64,000 nucleotides of DNA from positions 248,001 through 312,000 of the forward strand of contig NZ_SBJL01000003.1 in NCBI RefSeq assembly GCF_004634425.1, in the 5' to 3' direction. The notes beneath the pieces are model-generated. The model was not told the DNA's origin. It did no database searches and worked only from the letters and a program-made list of their open reading frames with translations. The position numbers were made by a program, and so were the translations under genes. Shown one piece after another: positions 36,314 to 44,109 of this stretch; the first letter of the stretch is position 1, and each line of letters begins with the position of its first letter. The stretch is from Vitreimonas flagellata. GTDB taxonomy: Bacteria > Pseudomonadota > Alphaproteobacteria > Caulobacterales > Aquidulcibacteraceae.

Positions 36314-37020
36314 CAATCGACCGCCAAGCGATAACCAACGCCGCGCACTGTCTGCAGATAGACCGGCGCGCGCGGATCGGTTTCCGTTTTGCGACGCAGG
36401 CGTGTGATCTGCACATCGACCGAGCGCTCGAGCCCTTGCCCTGTACGCTTGGCCAAATCCTCGCGCGTGACCACCTCGCCGGGGCGCGCGGCGAGCACAC
36501 GCAGCATCGCAACCTCAGCTTCCGTGAGCCGCACCGTCGCGCCTTCGCGCTGCAGCTCGCCGCGGCTGGAATTGAAGCTAAACGGCCCGAAGGTGACGAG
36601 CTCCCGCGTTTCGCCGCGCTGCGTCACCGTGCGGCGCAGGATGGCGTTGATGCGGAGCGTAAGCTCAGCTGGTTCGAAGGGCTTGGGCACATAATCATCG
36701 GCGCCGATGGAGAGGCCGCGGATACGGTCTTCAGCGAGGCCGCGCGCCGTCAGCAGGATGATCGGCACTTTCGAATTCTTGCGCACGCTCTCGGCGAGCG
36801 AGAAGCCGTCCTCGATCGGCATCATGACGTCGAGGATGAGTAGGTCGAAATCCATCGACGAGAGAAGACGACGGGCGCTAGCTGCGTCAGCAGCGGCGGA
36901 GACGCGCGCGCCAGCCTGGGTTAGAAAACGCTTGAGCAGATCGCGAATACGGTCGTCGTCATCCACCAACAGAAGGTGTGGCGGACGGTCGAGTGCGTCG
37001 AAAACGGGGGCGGCGCTCAT
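36313..37020 (-). CDS. OmpR-family response regulator
   Basis: A 235-residue DNA-binding response regulator. The receiver domain has the acidic pair D20/D21, the phospho-acceptor D64 (LLILDVMMPIEDG), T91-region LLTARG and K113-region PKPFEP. The C-terminal winged helix (about 140-232) ends RSVDVQITRLRRKTE and VYLQTVRGVGYRL. The start is the ATG at 37020, giving the normal length. It is cotranscribed with the EnvZ-type kinase and divergent from the aminotransferase gene, with 177 bp between. Confidence 0.93.
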   Translation of the reverse strand: MSAAPVFDALDRPPHLLLVDDDDRIRDLLKRFLTQAGARVSAAADAASARRLLSSMDFDLLILDVMMPIEDGFSLAESVRKNSKVPIILLTARGLAEDRIRGLSIGADDYVPKPFEPAELTLRINAILRRTVTQRGETRELVTFGPFSFNSSRGELQREGATVRLTEAEVAMLRVLAARPGEVVTREDLAKRTGQGLERSVDVQITRLRRKTETDPRAPVYLQTVRGVGYRLAVD

Positions 37021-37104
37021 GGGCGTTGCGCCAGCTTTGGGGGCATATATTGGCCGTTTTTGGTCCGTGAATGGGTGATTTTTTGCATGTTTGCTTGCCG
37101 GTTG

Positions 37105-37134
37105 TTGACAGGCATATCGTGGATCACCCAATAG
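37105..37134 (+). promoter_or_regulatory. candidate promoter region of the aminotransferase gene
   Basis: TTGACA at 37105-37110 is followed after 18 bases by CAATAG. GGGTGAT (37072-37078) and ATCACCC (37123-37129) form an inverted repeat around the -35, which could be an operator. Two short hairpins (CCCC-ATTTC-GGGG; CGGCG-N7-CGCCG) lie in the presumed leader. The assignment is tentative. Confidence 0.35.
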
Positions 37135-37197
37135 AGAGAAAACCATCCCCATTTCGGGGCGGCGTTTTTAGCGCCGAGTATAGCAGAGGAAAAGATC

Positions 37198-38073
37198 ATG
37201 GCCGCAGCGCCTTTCCACGACCGCGACGGTTGGGTGTGGATGGACGGGGAATACGTGCCCCAGCGCGAGGCCAAGGTCCACGTACTCACGCACGCTTTGC
37301 ACTACGCCTCATGCGTATTCGAGGGCGAGCGCGCCTATGACGGCGTGATCTTCAAAAGCCGCGAGCACAGCGAACGCCTGCACCGCTCGGCCCGCATCCT
37401 GGGCTACCAAGTGCCGTATTCGGTCGAGGAGATCGATCGGGTGAAGCACGAACTGGTCGCCAAGATGGGCTTCGGCGACGCGTATGTGCGTGCGCTGGCC
37501 TGGCGGGGCTCGGAGCAGCTTGGCGTCTCGGCCAAGAGCAACACGATCCATGTCGCCGTCGCCAGCTGGCAATGGGGCGATTATTTCGCCGACAAGATGG
37601 CCGGCATCCGCTTGATGATCGCGCCGTGGCGTCGCCCTGCGCCGGACACCGCGCCGTGCAATTCGAAAGCGGCCGGCCTCTACATGATCTGCACGCTTTC
37701 CAAGCACGCTGCTGAGGATTGCGGTTTCAACGACGCACTGATGTTCGATTGGCGCGGCCAGATCGCTGAAGCCACGGGCGCCAACATCTTCTTCGTGCGC
37801 GATGGCGTCATCCACACGCCGACGCCGGATTGCTTCTTGAACGGCCTCACCCGTCAGACCGTGATCAAGCTTGCGCGTGAGAAGGGTATGGACGTTGTTG
37901 AGCGCGCGATCTTCCCGAACGAATTGGCGACGTTCCAAGAAGCCTTCCTCACCGGTTCCGCGGCCGAGGTGACGCCGATTAAGGAAATCGCCGGCATCCA
38001 ATACAAGCCTGCGGCTGTGTGCGAAGCGCTTGTGCATGGCTATTCGGCGCTGGTTCGGCGCAAGAACGCTTAA
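37198..38073 (+). CDS. ilvE: branched-chain amino acid aminotransferase (class IV)
   Basis: A 291-residue PLP enzyme that interconverts Leu/Ile/Val and their keto acids. The catalytic Lys157 is in CNSKAAGLYM. Other fold type IV features are HALHYASCVFEGERAYDG, the substrate-loop FDWRGQIAEATGANIFFV and LTGSAAEVTPI. The length is that of short IlvE. A D-amino acid aminotransferase cannot be fully excluded, but the N-terminal YASCVFEGERAY favours IlvE. The ribosome site is AGAGGAAAAG. A type A repeat follows 15 bases after the stop. Confidence 0.9.
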   Translation: MAAAPFHDRDGWVWMDGEYVPQREAKVHVLTHALHYASCVFEGERAYDGVIFKSREHSERLHRSARILGYQVPYSVEEIDRVKHELVAKMGFGDAYVRALAWRGSEQLGVSAKSNTIHVAVASWQWGDYFADKMAGIRLMIAPWRRPAPDTAPCNSKAAGLYMICTLSKHAAEDCGFNDALMFDWRGQIAEATGANIFFVRDGVIHTPTPDCFLNGLTRQTVIKLAREKGMDVVERAIFPNELATFQEAFLTGSAAEVTPIKEIAGIQYKPAAVCEALVHGYSALVRRKNA

Positions 38074-38088
38074 AGTCCTTCCTTTATG

Positions 38089-38209
38089 CTCCCCCGCGTG
38101 CGGGGGAGCTGTCGCGCAGCGACTGAGGGGGCGAGAAGCGCGCACATCACTGGCGGACTTTCCCCCTCCGGCTCGCCCCGCTCACCACCTCCCCCGTAAA
38201 CGGGGGAGG
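38089..38209 (+). repeat. type A multi-hairpin repeat, copy 1
   Basis: About 121 bp. An outer hairpin CTCCCCCG-CGTG-CGGGGGAG starts it and CCTCCCCCG-TAAA-CGGGGGAGG ends it. Between them are a short stem GTCGC-GCA-GCGAC and a longer stem pairing GAGGGGG with CCCCCTC. Four further copies occur at 41712 and 48004 (reverse orientation) and 55144 and 63295 (same orientation). Confidence 0.88.
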
Positions 38210-38215
38210 AGTGTC

Positions 38216-38241
38216 GGAACTAAATCTCCGCGCCTCACGTT
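38216..38241 (+). promoter_or_regulatory. EcfG-type general-stress promoter
   Basis: GGAAC, 17 bases, CGTT: an exact match to the alphaproteobacterial sigma-EcfG consensus. It lies 34 bases before the ATG at 38275, with GGAGGGA as ribosome site, so the leader is about 25-30 bases. It begins six bases after the type A repeat ends. Confidence 0.75.
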
Positions 38242-38274
38242 ACGGGTCGAGCAATTTCGACCGGAGGGACGTCC

Positions 38275-38925
38275 ATGGTCGCGTACCGATTTGACCCTGA
38301 CTACACAATTGCGGGACGCCACTACGCGCATCCGCTCATTCAATGGCCGACAATCATCGCGGGCGCTGTTGCGGCGATCGCGATCGGCTTTCTGCTGAAC
38401 GTGCTTGGGCTCGCCATCGGCGCGTCCGCGTTCAATCCGTACGAGATCAATGCGCAAGACGAGACGATTTCGATCGGCGGCGGGTTGTATGTGATGTTTG
38501 CGCAGCTCGTTGCGTTCCAAGTCGGCGCGTATATCGCCGCGCGCGGTTCTCGCTATCCTGATCATTTCGGCGGCCTGCTCACCGGCTTCATGGTGTGGGC
38601 ATTCGCTGTTGCTATCGCCGTTTCGCTCGCGACGTTTGCTGCTGGCCAGGCCGTGGGTGGCGATGCGCTGCCATCCGGCGTTGCCGAAACCATCGGCGAA
38701 CTGAGCGATGCGACTGACGGCCAAAGCGCCAACGCAAGCGATCTTGCAACAGCTGAAGACGCCGCCGACGCGCTCGCCGCACTTTCGTGGTGGACCTTCG
38801 GTGCGCTCTCGCTTGGCCTTGCGGGTTCGATCGCTGGCGGCTGGCTCGGCTCGCATCATCCGAAATGGGAAACGCGTCCGCGCCTGGACGATTCTGTCGC
38901 CTATCGCACCGCGCCGAAAATTTAA
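38275..38925 (+). CDS. PhnA-like/YrzE-type multi-pass membrane protein
   Basis: A 216-residue inner-membrane protein with four predicted helices (about 24-46, 68-92, 100-124 and 166-190). Similar proteins are annotated as PhnA-like, but there is no evidence of a phosphonate role. The central hydrophilic loop (DATDGQSANASDLATAEDAAD) is acidic. It ends 12 bases before a 30-codon hydrophobic gene, and an EcfG promoter lies upstream. The pair is therefore probably a general-stress-induced membrane module; its biochemical function is unknown. Confidence 0.72.
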   Translation: MVAYRFDPDYTIAGRHYAHPLIQWPTIIAGAVAAIAIGFLLNVLGLAIGASAFNPYEINAQDETISIGGGLYVMFAQLVAFQVGAYIAARGSRYPDHFGGLLTGFMVWAFAVAIAVSLATFAAGQAVGGDALPSGVAETIGELSDATDGQSANASDLATAEDAADALAALSWWTFGALSLGLAGSIAGGWLGSHHPKWETRPRLDDSVAYRTAPKI

Positions 38926-38937
38926 GGAGAGCCAATC

Positions 38938-39030
38938 ATGGAAGAACTTGGCAAGGGTTGTCTCCTTTGGGTGATCGGCATCCCGTTCCCCATCATCATT
39001 TTGCTCTTCTTGTTCGGCGTACTGAACTAA
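38938..39030 (+). CDS. 30-residue hydrophobic mini-protein
   Basis: MEELGKGCLLWVIGIPFPII followed by ILLFLFGVLN: a single membrane helix preceded by a short acidic and basic head. AAGGAGA lies 8 bases before the ATG, which is strong support for translation. It follows the PhnA-like membrane protein in the EcfG-promoted unit. Similar tiny proteins with IPIPIIILL motifs accompany stress genes in other alphaproteobacteria. Its last four bases overlap the convergent desaturase gene. Confidence 0.75.
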   Translation: MEELGKGCLLWVIGIPFPIIILLFLFGVLN

Positions 39031-40505
39031 GCGGCGGCCATGATTTTCTCGGCGGCGATGCGGCTGCTTAGCAAGCACGCAACGCTGCCGAGACCCGGCC
39101 ACGTGTAATCGCCCGCCACGTACACGCCGCCGCCTAAATCACACGGCATCGCGAACTGATTTGAGTTGCGCATATTGATGCGCACGCCGCCCACCGCGCC
39201 ATGCGGGCGCCGCGCAAAGCGTGCATAGGCGTTGGGCGTGCCTATCTCCAACACACGCGCGTTGTCGCCCAAGCGTGGATAGACGCGCCGCGCATAGCGC
39301 AATAGCTGCGCACCGATCTCCGCTTTTGCTGCTACCGCTTGTGCGTGATCGTAATCGCGCCAACGCGAAAGTTCAGTATGCGTCGAAACCATCACGGCGC
39401 GATGGCCCGCAGGCGCGCACAGCTCGTCGCCCGCTGCTGAGATCGAGATGAACATGTTGTTGCCGTCGCCGAGCGGCGCTTCGTAATCCTGCAACAGCTG
39501 GTGATGGCGATGGTCGTGGTCGACAACCTCGCTTTGCGGCACGCCAAGGCACACCACGATGCCAGCGCCATACGACTCGGCATCGCGGCGCAGGAAGGGC
39601 GCCATGCGCGCGCGTGCGTCGGCCGGCGCCATAGCTGCGAAGTTTGGCGCCGGGATGGTGTTGACGATTGCGCGTGCTTGAAACACCCCGCGCAATGTCT
39701 CAACCCGCAATGAGGGCGCTACGCCTTCGACTTTCGTCACTTTCGTCTTCAGCCGCAGATCGCCGCCGAGGTCGCGATAGCGGCGCGCGAGTGCTGTCCA
39801 AAAGCCTTTGAAACCGCCGACTGGACGCGCAATGCGGCCGCGTATACTTGTGCCGAGGGCTGCGTTGATCAGCGGCGCATCCTCGATGCAGCGTGCGTGC
39901 AGCGTGTCTTCGCACAGCATCGAGAGCAGACCGCGTAAAGGCTTGCTCTCTGCAAGTCCGCTGCTGCGCACCAATTGGCCGAGGCTCGTGAGCAAATGAC
40001 GGGCGTGGCGCCAATGCGCGGGCGAAAGCGTTGTCAGCGCGCGTGTCACGTCCCCCGCATCGCGGATCGGCAGGCGCAGGCCTTTGGCCGCGCCGGGCCA
40101 AAACACCGCCGCCAATTCATCCATCACGCGCCAGAAGCGCCGCGTCTCTGGCGTATCGCCAAATGCACGCAAGCGCTCGGCGCGCCAGTGTTCGGGGCAG
40201 CGGTGCAATGTGATGGTTTGATCAGGCAGCCACGCTTGATAGCCGGGTAGATGTTCGAGCGCGAGATCGGTGAGGCCGATCTCCTTCAAAAACTCGCCGC
40301 CCACGCCGCCCTCATCGAAATCGACAAGCGTCGTTGCGCCGATGTCGAACGAAAAGCCGTCGCGCTCATAATAGCCGGCGCAGCCGCCAAGCTTGTCGTG
40401 AATTTCGACGACGAGCGTCGAGAAGCCATTGGCCTGCAGCCGACACGCCGCCGCCATGCCTGCCAAACCCGCACCCAACACGACGACATCGAAGCTATCG
40501 CGCAT
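39027..40505 (-). CDS. carotenoid desaturase/isomerase-like FAD oxidoreductase
   Basis: A 492-residue FAD-dependent enzyme of the CrtI/CrtISO (COG1233) group. The N-terminal dinucleotide fold VVVLGAGLAGMAAACRLQ is followed by VVEIHDKLGGCAGYYERDGFSFDIGAT, broken here into GGCAGY and FDIGATTL. The C-terminal FAD motif is GGVYVAGDYTWPGLGSVACLLSSRIAAE. The substrate could be a carotenoid or another polyene or retinol-type molecule; no crtB, crtE or crtY is in the window. It is followed leftward at 40582 by a DUF4336 gene, which lies upstream in transcription. Confidence 0.8.
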   Translation of the reverse strand: MRDSFDVVVLGAGLAGMAAACRLQANGFSTLVVEIHDKLGGCAGYYERDGFSFDIGATTLVDFDEGGVGGEFLKEIGLTDLALEHLPGYQAWLPDQTITLHRCPEHWRAERLRAFGDTPETRRFWRVMDELAAVFWPGAAKGLRLPIRDAGDVTRALTTLSPAHWRHARHLLTSLGQLVRSSGLAESKPLRGLLSMLCEDTLHARCIEDAPLINAALGTSIRGRIARPVGGFKGFWTALARRYRDLGGDLRLKTKVTKVEGVAPSLRVETLRGVFQARAIVNTIPAPNFAAMAPADARARMAPFLRRDAESYGAGIVVCLGVPQSEVVDHDHRHHQLLQDYEAPLGDGNNMFISISAAGDELCAPAGHRAVMVSTHTELSRWRDYDHAQAVAAKAEIGAQLLRYARRVYPRLGDNARVLEIGTPNAYARFARRPHGAVGGVRINMRNSNQFAMPCDLGGGVYVAGDYTWPGLGSVACLLSSRIAAEKIMAAA

Positions 40506-40581
40506 CGTTCTCTCCGTGTGAGAGCAGACGCGATGAAGCGGTAACCGGCAATGCGCCGAAATGTCCTGTGCGCAAGCGTCG

Positions 40582-41271
40582 CTAGAGCCACGCGAACGCG
40601 CGCGTGAGGAAGGCTGCGCCGTTCCCGGTGATAGGCGCGCCGTGTGCCATGAGCACTTTTTCGACGGGCCAAGCGTGGATGCGGGCCAAGCTTTCGCGCG
40701 CGGCCTTGCGATCGCTGAAGGCGATGCGGAACTTTCGCGGCGCTTGCGGTTCGGCGCCGATCATGCGGTCCATGCGCGCAACGAGCTTGCGCCAGCCCTC
40801 GAACCAATCGGGCGGAAAATTCTGCAACAGATCCGCGAACAGCGCCGTGCCGCTGGCGCGATGGAAAAACACGGCTTCCGTCGCGATCAGATTGCCACGC
40901 ATCAAGACTTGATCGATCTGGCCCGCCCATGCTGTGGGCGCGTCGTCAATGAGGTCTGCGTCGAAGGCGATGTCCTTGCGCCGATCGCGCGAGCCGGGTG
41001 CTGCATAGAGCAGTGCGTTCGGATACGCCGTGCGCCATTCCGGCAGCGCCACGTGATGCATGCAGGTTGGCGTCACGATGAAGCGCACCGCGCCAAGTGC
41101 ATCGATCGCGGTGCGTAGTGTGGACGTCAACGCGACTGGCGACCAAACGAACAGCGCGCCATCATCAAGGCGCATGATCGCCATGCGCGTCGGATACGCA
41201 AAGCCCGCGCTTTCAACGATCGGGCCGTCCACGATCCAGATGTTTGGTCCGAACGGCTGAAGTAGACTCAC
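40582..41271 (-). CDS. DUF4336 domain protein
   Basis: A 229-residue protein of the DUF4336 family, which resembles a metallo-beta-lactamase fold. It keeps the general order (IMRLDDGALFVWSPVAL, VRFIVTPTCMHHVALPEW, LFADLLQNFPPDWF, VLMAHGAPITG), but the canonical HxHxDH zinc motif is reduced to THCMHH-like TPTCMHH. The activity is unknown. GTG start at 41271 overlaps the thioesterase stop as GTGA. The gene lies 77 bases before the carotenoid-desaturase-like gene and may form one unit with it and the upstream thioesterase. Confidence 0.8.
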   Translation of the reverse strand: MSLLQPFGPNIWIVDGPIVESAGFAYPTRMAIMRLDDGALFVWSPVALTSTLRTAIDALGAVRFIVTPTCMHHVALPEWRTAYPNALLYAAPGSRDRRKDIAFDADLIDDAPTAWAGQIDQVLMRGNLIATEAVFFHRASGTALFADLLQNFPPDWFEGWRKLVARMDRMIGAEPQAPRKFRIAFSDRKAARESLARIHAWPVEKVLMAHGAPITGNGAAFLTRAFAWL

Positions 41272-41696
41272 GCGCCCGCCTCATCCGTCTCTGGCGTCAT
41301 GAAGTGGCCGTGCAGGGTGGCGATCGGTTGGCTGCGTTCGTTTTGCCAGGCTTCGGCTTGCACATTGGCGATACGGCGGCCGATCTTGACGACGCGGGCG
41401 CGCGCGTAAGTGTCGACGGGTTTGCCGGAGCGCAGGTATTCGATGTTGATGTCGATGGTCTTGGCGAATTTCTCACTCTTGGCCGTGATCGAAAGCTGCG
41501 TCAGCGCCGTCACTTCCATCAGCGCGCCAACGACGCCGCCATGCAAAGCCGGCAGCATCGGATTGCCGACGAGATGCGGCGCGAACGGCATGATGAGCGT
41601 CAGCTCATCGCCTTTGAGCTCAGCGCGCAGGCCAAGAAATTTCGCATACGGCACACGCGCGATCGCGTCCGCCACACGGCTCTGCGGCGTGCTCAT
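41268..41696 (-). CDS. PaaI-type hotdog thioesterase
   Basis: A 142-residue hotdog-fold protein of the PaaI/YdiI type that hydrolyses acyl-CoA thioesters. The core helix and loop are FAPHLVGNPMLPALHGGVVGALMEVTA, where HGGVVGALME is the active-site segment. IDINIEYLRSGKP and ARVVKIGRRIANVQAEAW are the following strands. It overlaps DUF4336. Its upstream edge is a type A repeat ending 16 bases before the ATG, with GGAG as the ribosome site in between. A second thioesterase gene lies just beyond the repeat. Confidence 0.87.
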   Translation of the reverse strand: MSTPQSRVADAIARVPYAKFLGLRAELKGDELTLIMPFAPHLVGNPMLPALHGGVVGALMEVTALTQLSITAKSEKFAKTIDINIEYLRSGKPVDTYARARVVKIGRRIANVQAEAWQNERSQPIATLHGHFMTPETDEAGA

Positions 41697-41711
41697 GTTG
41701 TGCGCTCCAAT

Positions 41712-41818
41712 CTTGCCCCGCTTGCGGGGGAAGTGGATCGCGCGCAGCGCAAGACGTAGGGGGCGGTGGCGCGCTCCTCAGTCAGCTTCGCTGACAGCTC
41801 CCCCATGAATGGGGGAGC
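41712..41818 (-). repeat. type A multi-hairpin repeat, copy 2
   Basis: About 107 bp in reverse orientation. Ends are CTTGCCCCG-CTTG-CGGGGGAAG and GCTCCCCC-ATGAAT-GGGGGAGC. The inner short stem reads (reverse strand) GTCAGC-GAA-GCTGAC, a different sequence with the same pairing as GTCGC/GCGAC in copy 1. It separates two leftward hotdog thioesterase genes. Confidence 0.85.
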
Positions 41819-41835
41819 ATTAAGTGAGGGCGCGC

Positions 41836-42321
41836 TCATGGCTTCGGCTTCCGCAAATTTGAGCCCATCCTTCGGCGGCCGTTGGAATTGATCATGAAGG
41901 CCGCCGACGCTTGCGCCACCGGATCGTCCGGCGTTTCATCGTACGCAATGGCGCGCACGAAGGCGACGTTGCGGCCAAGCTTGTAGCAATGCGCTTCGGC
42001 CAGCACGTCCTTATGCGGGGTCGCCGCGCGCATGTAATCGATGCGCAGGTCGATGGTGGCGACGGAGCTGGCTTCTTTCAGCGAGGAGAACACCGCAGCG
42101 CCCGAGATGTGATCGAGAAACGTCGTGATGACGCCGCCGGCGATCACGCCGGTCTCAGGATCGCCGACCAAATCTTCGCGGTACGGCGTGCGGCCCCACA
42201 CGCGCGGCGGCTCCATGCGTGTGATGTCAGCGCCGATGGCTTTCGCTTGCGGCGTGTGCGCCAGCATGGCCCTGAGCATCTCTAAAGGGTTCTCGCCGGG
42301 GGAGGGATTGTCATCGGACAT
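41836..42321 (-). CDS. PaaI-type hotdog thioesterase, second copy
   Basis: A 161-residue hotdog protein similar in layout to its neighbour: GDPETGVIAGGVITTFLDHISGAAVFSSL carries the active-site helix with Asp in place of Glu (TTFLDH), then IDLRIDYMRAATP and AEAHCYKLGRNVAFVRAIAYD. The C-terminal RRRMGSNLRKPKP tail is basic. The two genes are diverged rather than a recent duplication. It is divergent from the tetR gene at 42432. Confidence 0.87.
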   Translation of the reverse strand: MSDDNPSPGENPLEMLRAMLAHTPQAKAIGADITRMEPPRVWGRTPYREDLVGDPETGVIAGGVITTFLDHISGAAVFSSLKEASSVATIDLRIDYMRAATPHKDVLAEAHCYKLGRNVAFVRAIAYDETPDDPVAQASAAFMINSNGRRRMGSNLRKPKP

Positions 42322-42368
42322 GGCCTCCGTGCTAGCAGTGGTGCGCTCGGTTCGCCAATGTATGAAAT

Positions 42369-42381
42369 TGACGACACGTCA
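42369..42381. promoter_or_regulatory. TetR-type operator-like palindrome
   Basis: TGACG-ACA-CGTCA, with flanking A and T runs, lies in the 110-bp region between the divergent thioesterase and tetR genes, 51 bases before the tetR ATG. It is a probable autoregulatory operator of that regulator. Confidence 0.6.
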
Positions 42382-42431
42382 TTTTTGTGGCCCCATGCCG
42401 CGCTAAGGGCAAAGCCCAGCTGGGAGCAGAC

Positions 42432-43049
42432 ATGAGCGAGACGGCGTCCATAGAGCCGATCGGCAAGCGAGAGAAAACCAAGGTCGCCAACCGCCAGGCT
42501 ATTCTGGTGGCGGCGCGGCGTGTGTTTGCGGAGCTTGGCTACGAAGCCGCGACCGTGCGCGACATCATTCGCGGCACCGATCTCGCGTCAGGCACCTTCT
42601 ACAATTACTTCCGCTCGAAAGAAGAAGTGTTCGAAGCGTTGGCCGACGACGGCGCGCGCCGCTTCCGCCCGATCCTGCGTTTGGCGCGCGAGCACGCGAA
42701 GAGCTTCGAAGATTATCTGCGCAGTGCGTTCGTCGCGTACTTCCGCTTTGTCGCCGAAGAGAACAGCGAAGCTGGCCGGCCCGCCGACGAGCGCCGCCCG
42801 CATGTGCGCACCGATACGCCGGAGATGATGGCGGTTTATCAAGAGGTGCGTCAAAGCCTCGAAGATGCGATTGCACATGGCGATCTGCCGCACGTCGATG
42901 CCGATTATTTGGCGCATTCTTGTATTGGCATAGCGCAAGAGCTTGGCCCGGCCATGATGCGGCGTTCGCCGCCGGATATTCAGGGCGCCGCTGCGTTTGC
43001 GACTGGACTTATTTTGAAGGGCCTCGAAGGCGCCCCGCGTAAACAATAA
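42432..43049 (+). CDS. TetR/AcrR-family transcriptional regulator
   Basis: A 205-residue repressor. The helix-turn-helix at about 18-64 is textbook: ILVAARRVFAELGYEAATVRDII and LASGTFYNYFRSKEEVFEAL. The C-terminal ligand domain is about 80-200. The ATG at 42432 gives this N-terminus. It heads a rightward operon with an esterase and a UMF1 transporter, and is divergent from two thioesterase genes. A palindrome lies in the shared promoter region. Such regulators often respond to acyl-CoA, esters or hydrophobic compounds. Confidence 0.92.
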   Translation: MSETASIEPIGKREKTKVANRQAILVAARRVFAELGYEAATVRDIIRGTDLASGTFYNYFRSKEEVFEALADDGARRFRPILRLAREHAKSFEDYLRSAFVAYFRFVAEENSEAGRPADERRPHVRTDTPEMMAVYQEVRQSLEDAIAHGDLPHVDADYLAHSCIGIAQELGPAMMRRSPPDIQGAAAFATGLILKGLEGAPRKQ

Positions 43050-43074
43050 CAAGAACACCAAGGGAGAGCAGGAT

Positions 43075-44109
43075 TTGTCCTGGCTGCGCAAAGCGCTCGT
43101 TCATCTGGCCTTGTCGCGTTCCGACGCGGCTCTGATCAAAGCTTCCGGCGGCGAGCCGCGGACTGTGCGCGGCATGACGCTCGATCCGCGGATTCAGTTT
43201 CTTGAATACCAAACGCGGCTGAAGCCGGTGGATTGGTCGACGATGACCGTGAAGGCGTTGCGCGACAACACGGATGCGGGTGCTGAGCTCTTTGGCGGCT
43301 CAAGCGTTGGCGGCGTGCGCACGGAGAAAGTGTATATCACCGGCCGCTCGCACTCGGTGCCAGCGCGGCTTTACCTGCCGACGGTGCGCGATAATTCCGC
43401 GGCGATGATGGTGTATTTCCATTTTGGCGGCGGCGTCATTGGTTCGCTGGAGAGCTGCCATCGCTTGTGCGGGCTGATCGCGAAGGAAGCTGGCGCGCCG
43501 GTGCTCTCGGTCGATTATCGCTTGGCGCCGGAATTCAAATTTCCGGTTGGCCTTGAGGATTGCCAGGCGGCGTATCTCTGGGCCGTGGACAATGCGGCGC
43601 GTTACGGCGCGCCAGTTGGCAAGGCGGCTGTCGGCGGCGACAGCATGGGCGGGCATTTCTCCGCGATCATCGCGCAGGAATATCGCAAGACGAAGCCGCC
43701 GGTGTTGCAGCTTCTGATCTACCCGGCCGTGGACTTCCTCAGCGACACGCCGTCGATGCATGATTTCGCCGATGCGTGGCCGCTGACGGCGGAGACGATC
43801 GATTTTTTCATGAAGCAATATCTGCCGGAGAATGTCGATCCGAGCGACCCGCGCATCTCGCCGATCCGCACCGAAGATTTGCGTGGCCTCGCGCCGGCGC
43901 TGATCTACACGGCGGGCTTCGACATGCTGCTCGATCAAGGCGCGCAATATGCGGAGCGCCTGCGCGATGCTGGTGTCAAGGTGAGCTACGAGTGCTTTGA
44001 ATCGCTGCCGCACGGTTTCGTCGCTTTTGGCGCCGCGACCCGCGCGGCTGAGCAAGCTAACCGCAAAATCGCGCGCGAAACGGCAGCCGCGCTCAAAGGG
44101 CAGCGCTAA
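43075..44109 (+). CDS. alpha/beta hydrolase, hormone-sensitive-lipase (type IV) family
   Basis: A 344-residue esterase. The nucleophile is S190 in GGDSMGG; the acid is in the AGFDMLLDQG block and the His in LPHGFVAFG. The oxyanion motif reads H116-F-G-G-G rather than the classical HGGG. SVDYRLAPEFKFPVGLEDC is the usual HSL core. A TTG start at 43075 follows GGGAGAG, with no in-frame ATG nearby upstream. It lies 25 bases after the tetR gene and immediately before a UMF1 transporter (TAATTG junction), so the three form an operon. Confidence 0.86.
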   Translation: MSWLRKALVHLALSRSDAALIKASGGEPRTVRGMTLDPRIQFLEYQTRLKPVDWSTMTVKALRDNTDAGAELFGGSSVGGVRTEKVYITGRSHSVPARLYLPTVRDNSAAMMVYFHFGGGVIGSLESCHRLCGLIAKEAGAPVLSVDYRLAPEFKFPVGLEDCQAAYLWAVDNAARYGAPVGKAAVGGDSMGGHFSAIIAQEYRKTKPPVLQLLIYPAVDFLSDTPSMHDFADAWPLTAETIDFFMKQYLPENVDPSDPRISPIRTEDLRGLAPALIYTAGFDMLLDQGAQYAERLRDAGVKVSYECFESLPHGFVAFGAATRAAEQANRKIARETAAALKGQR

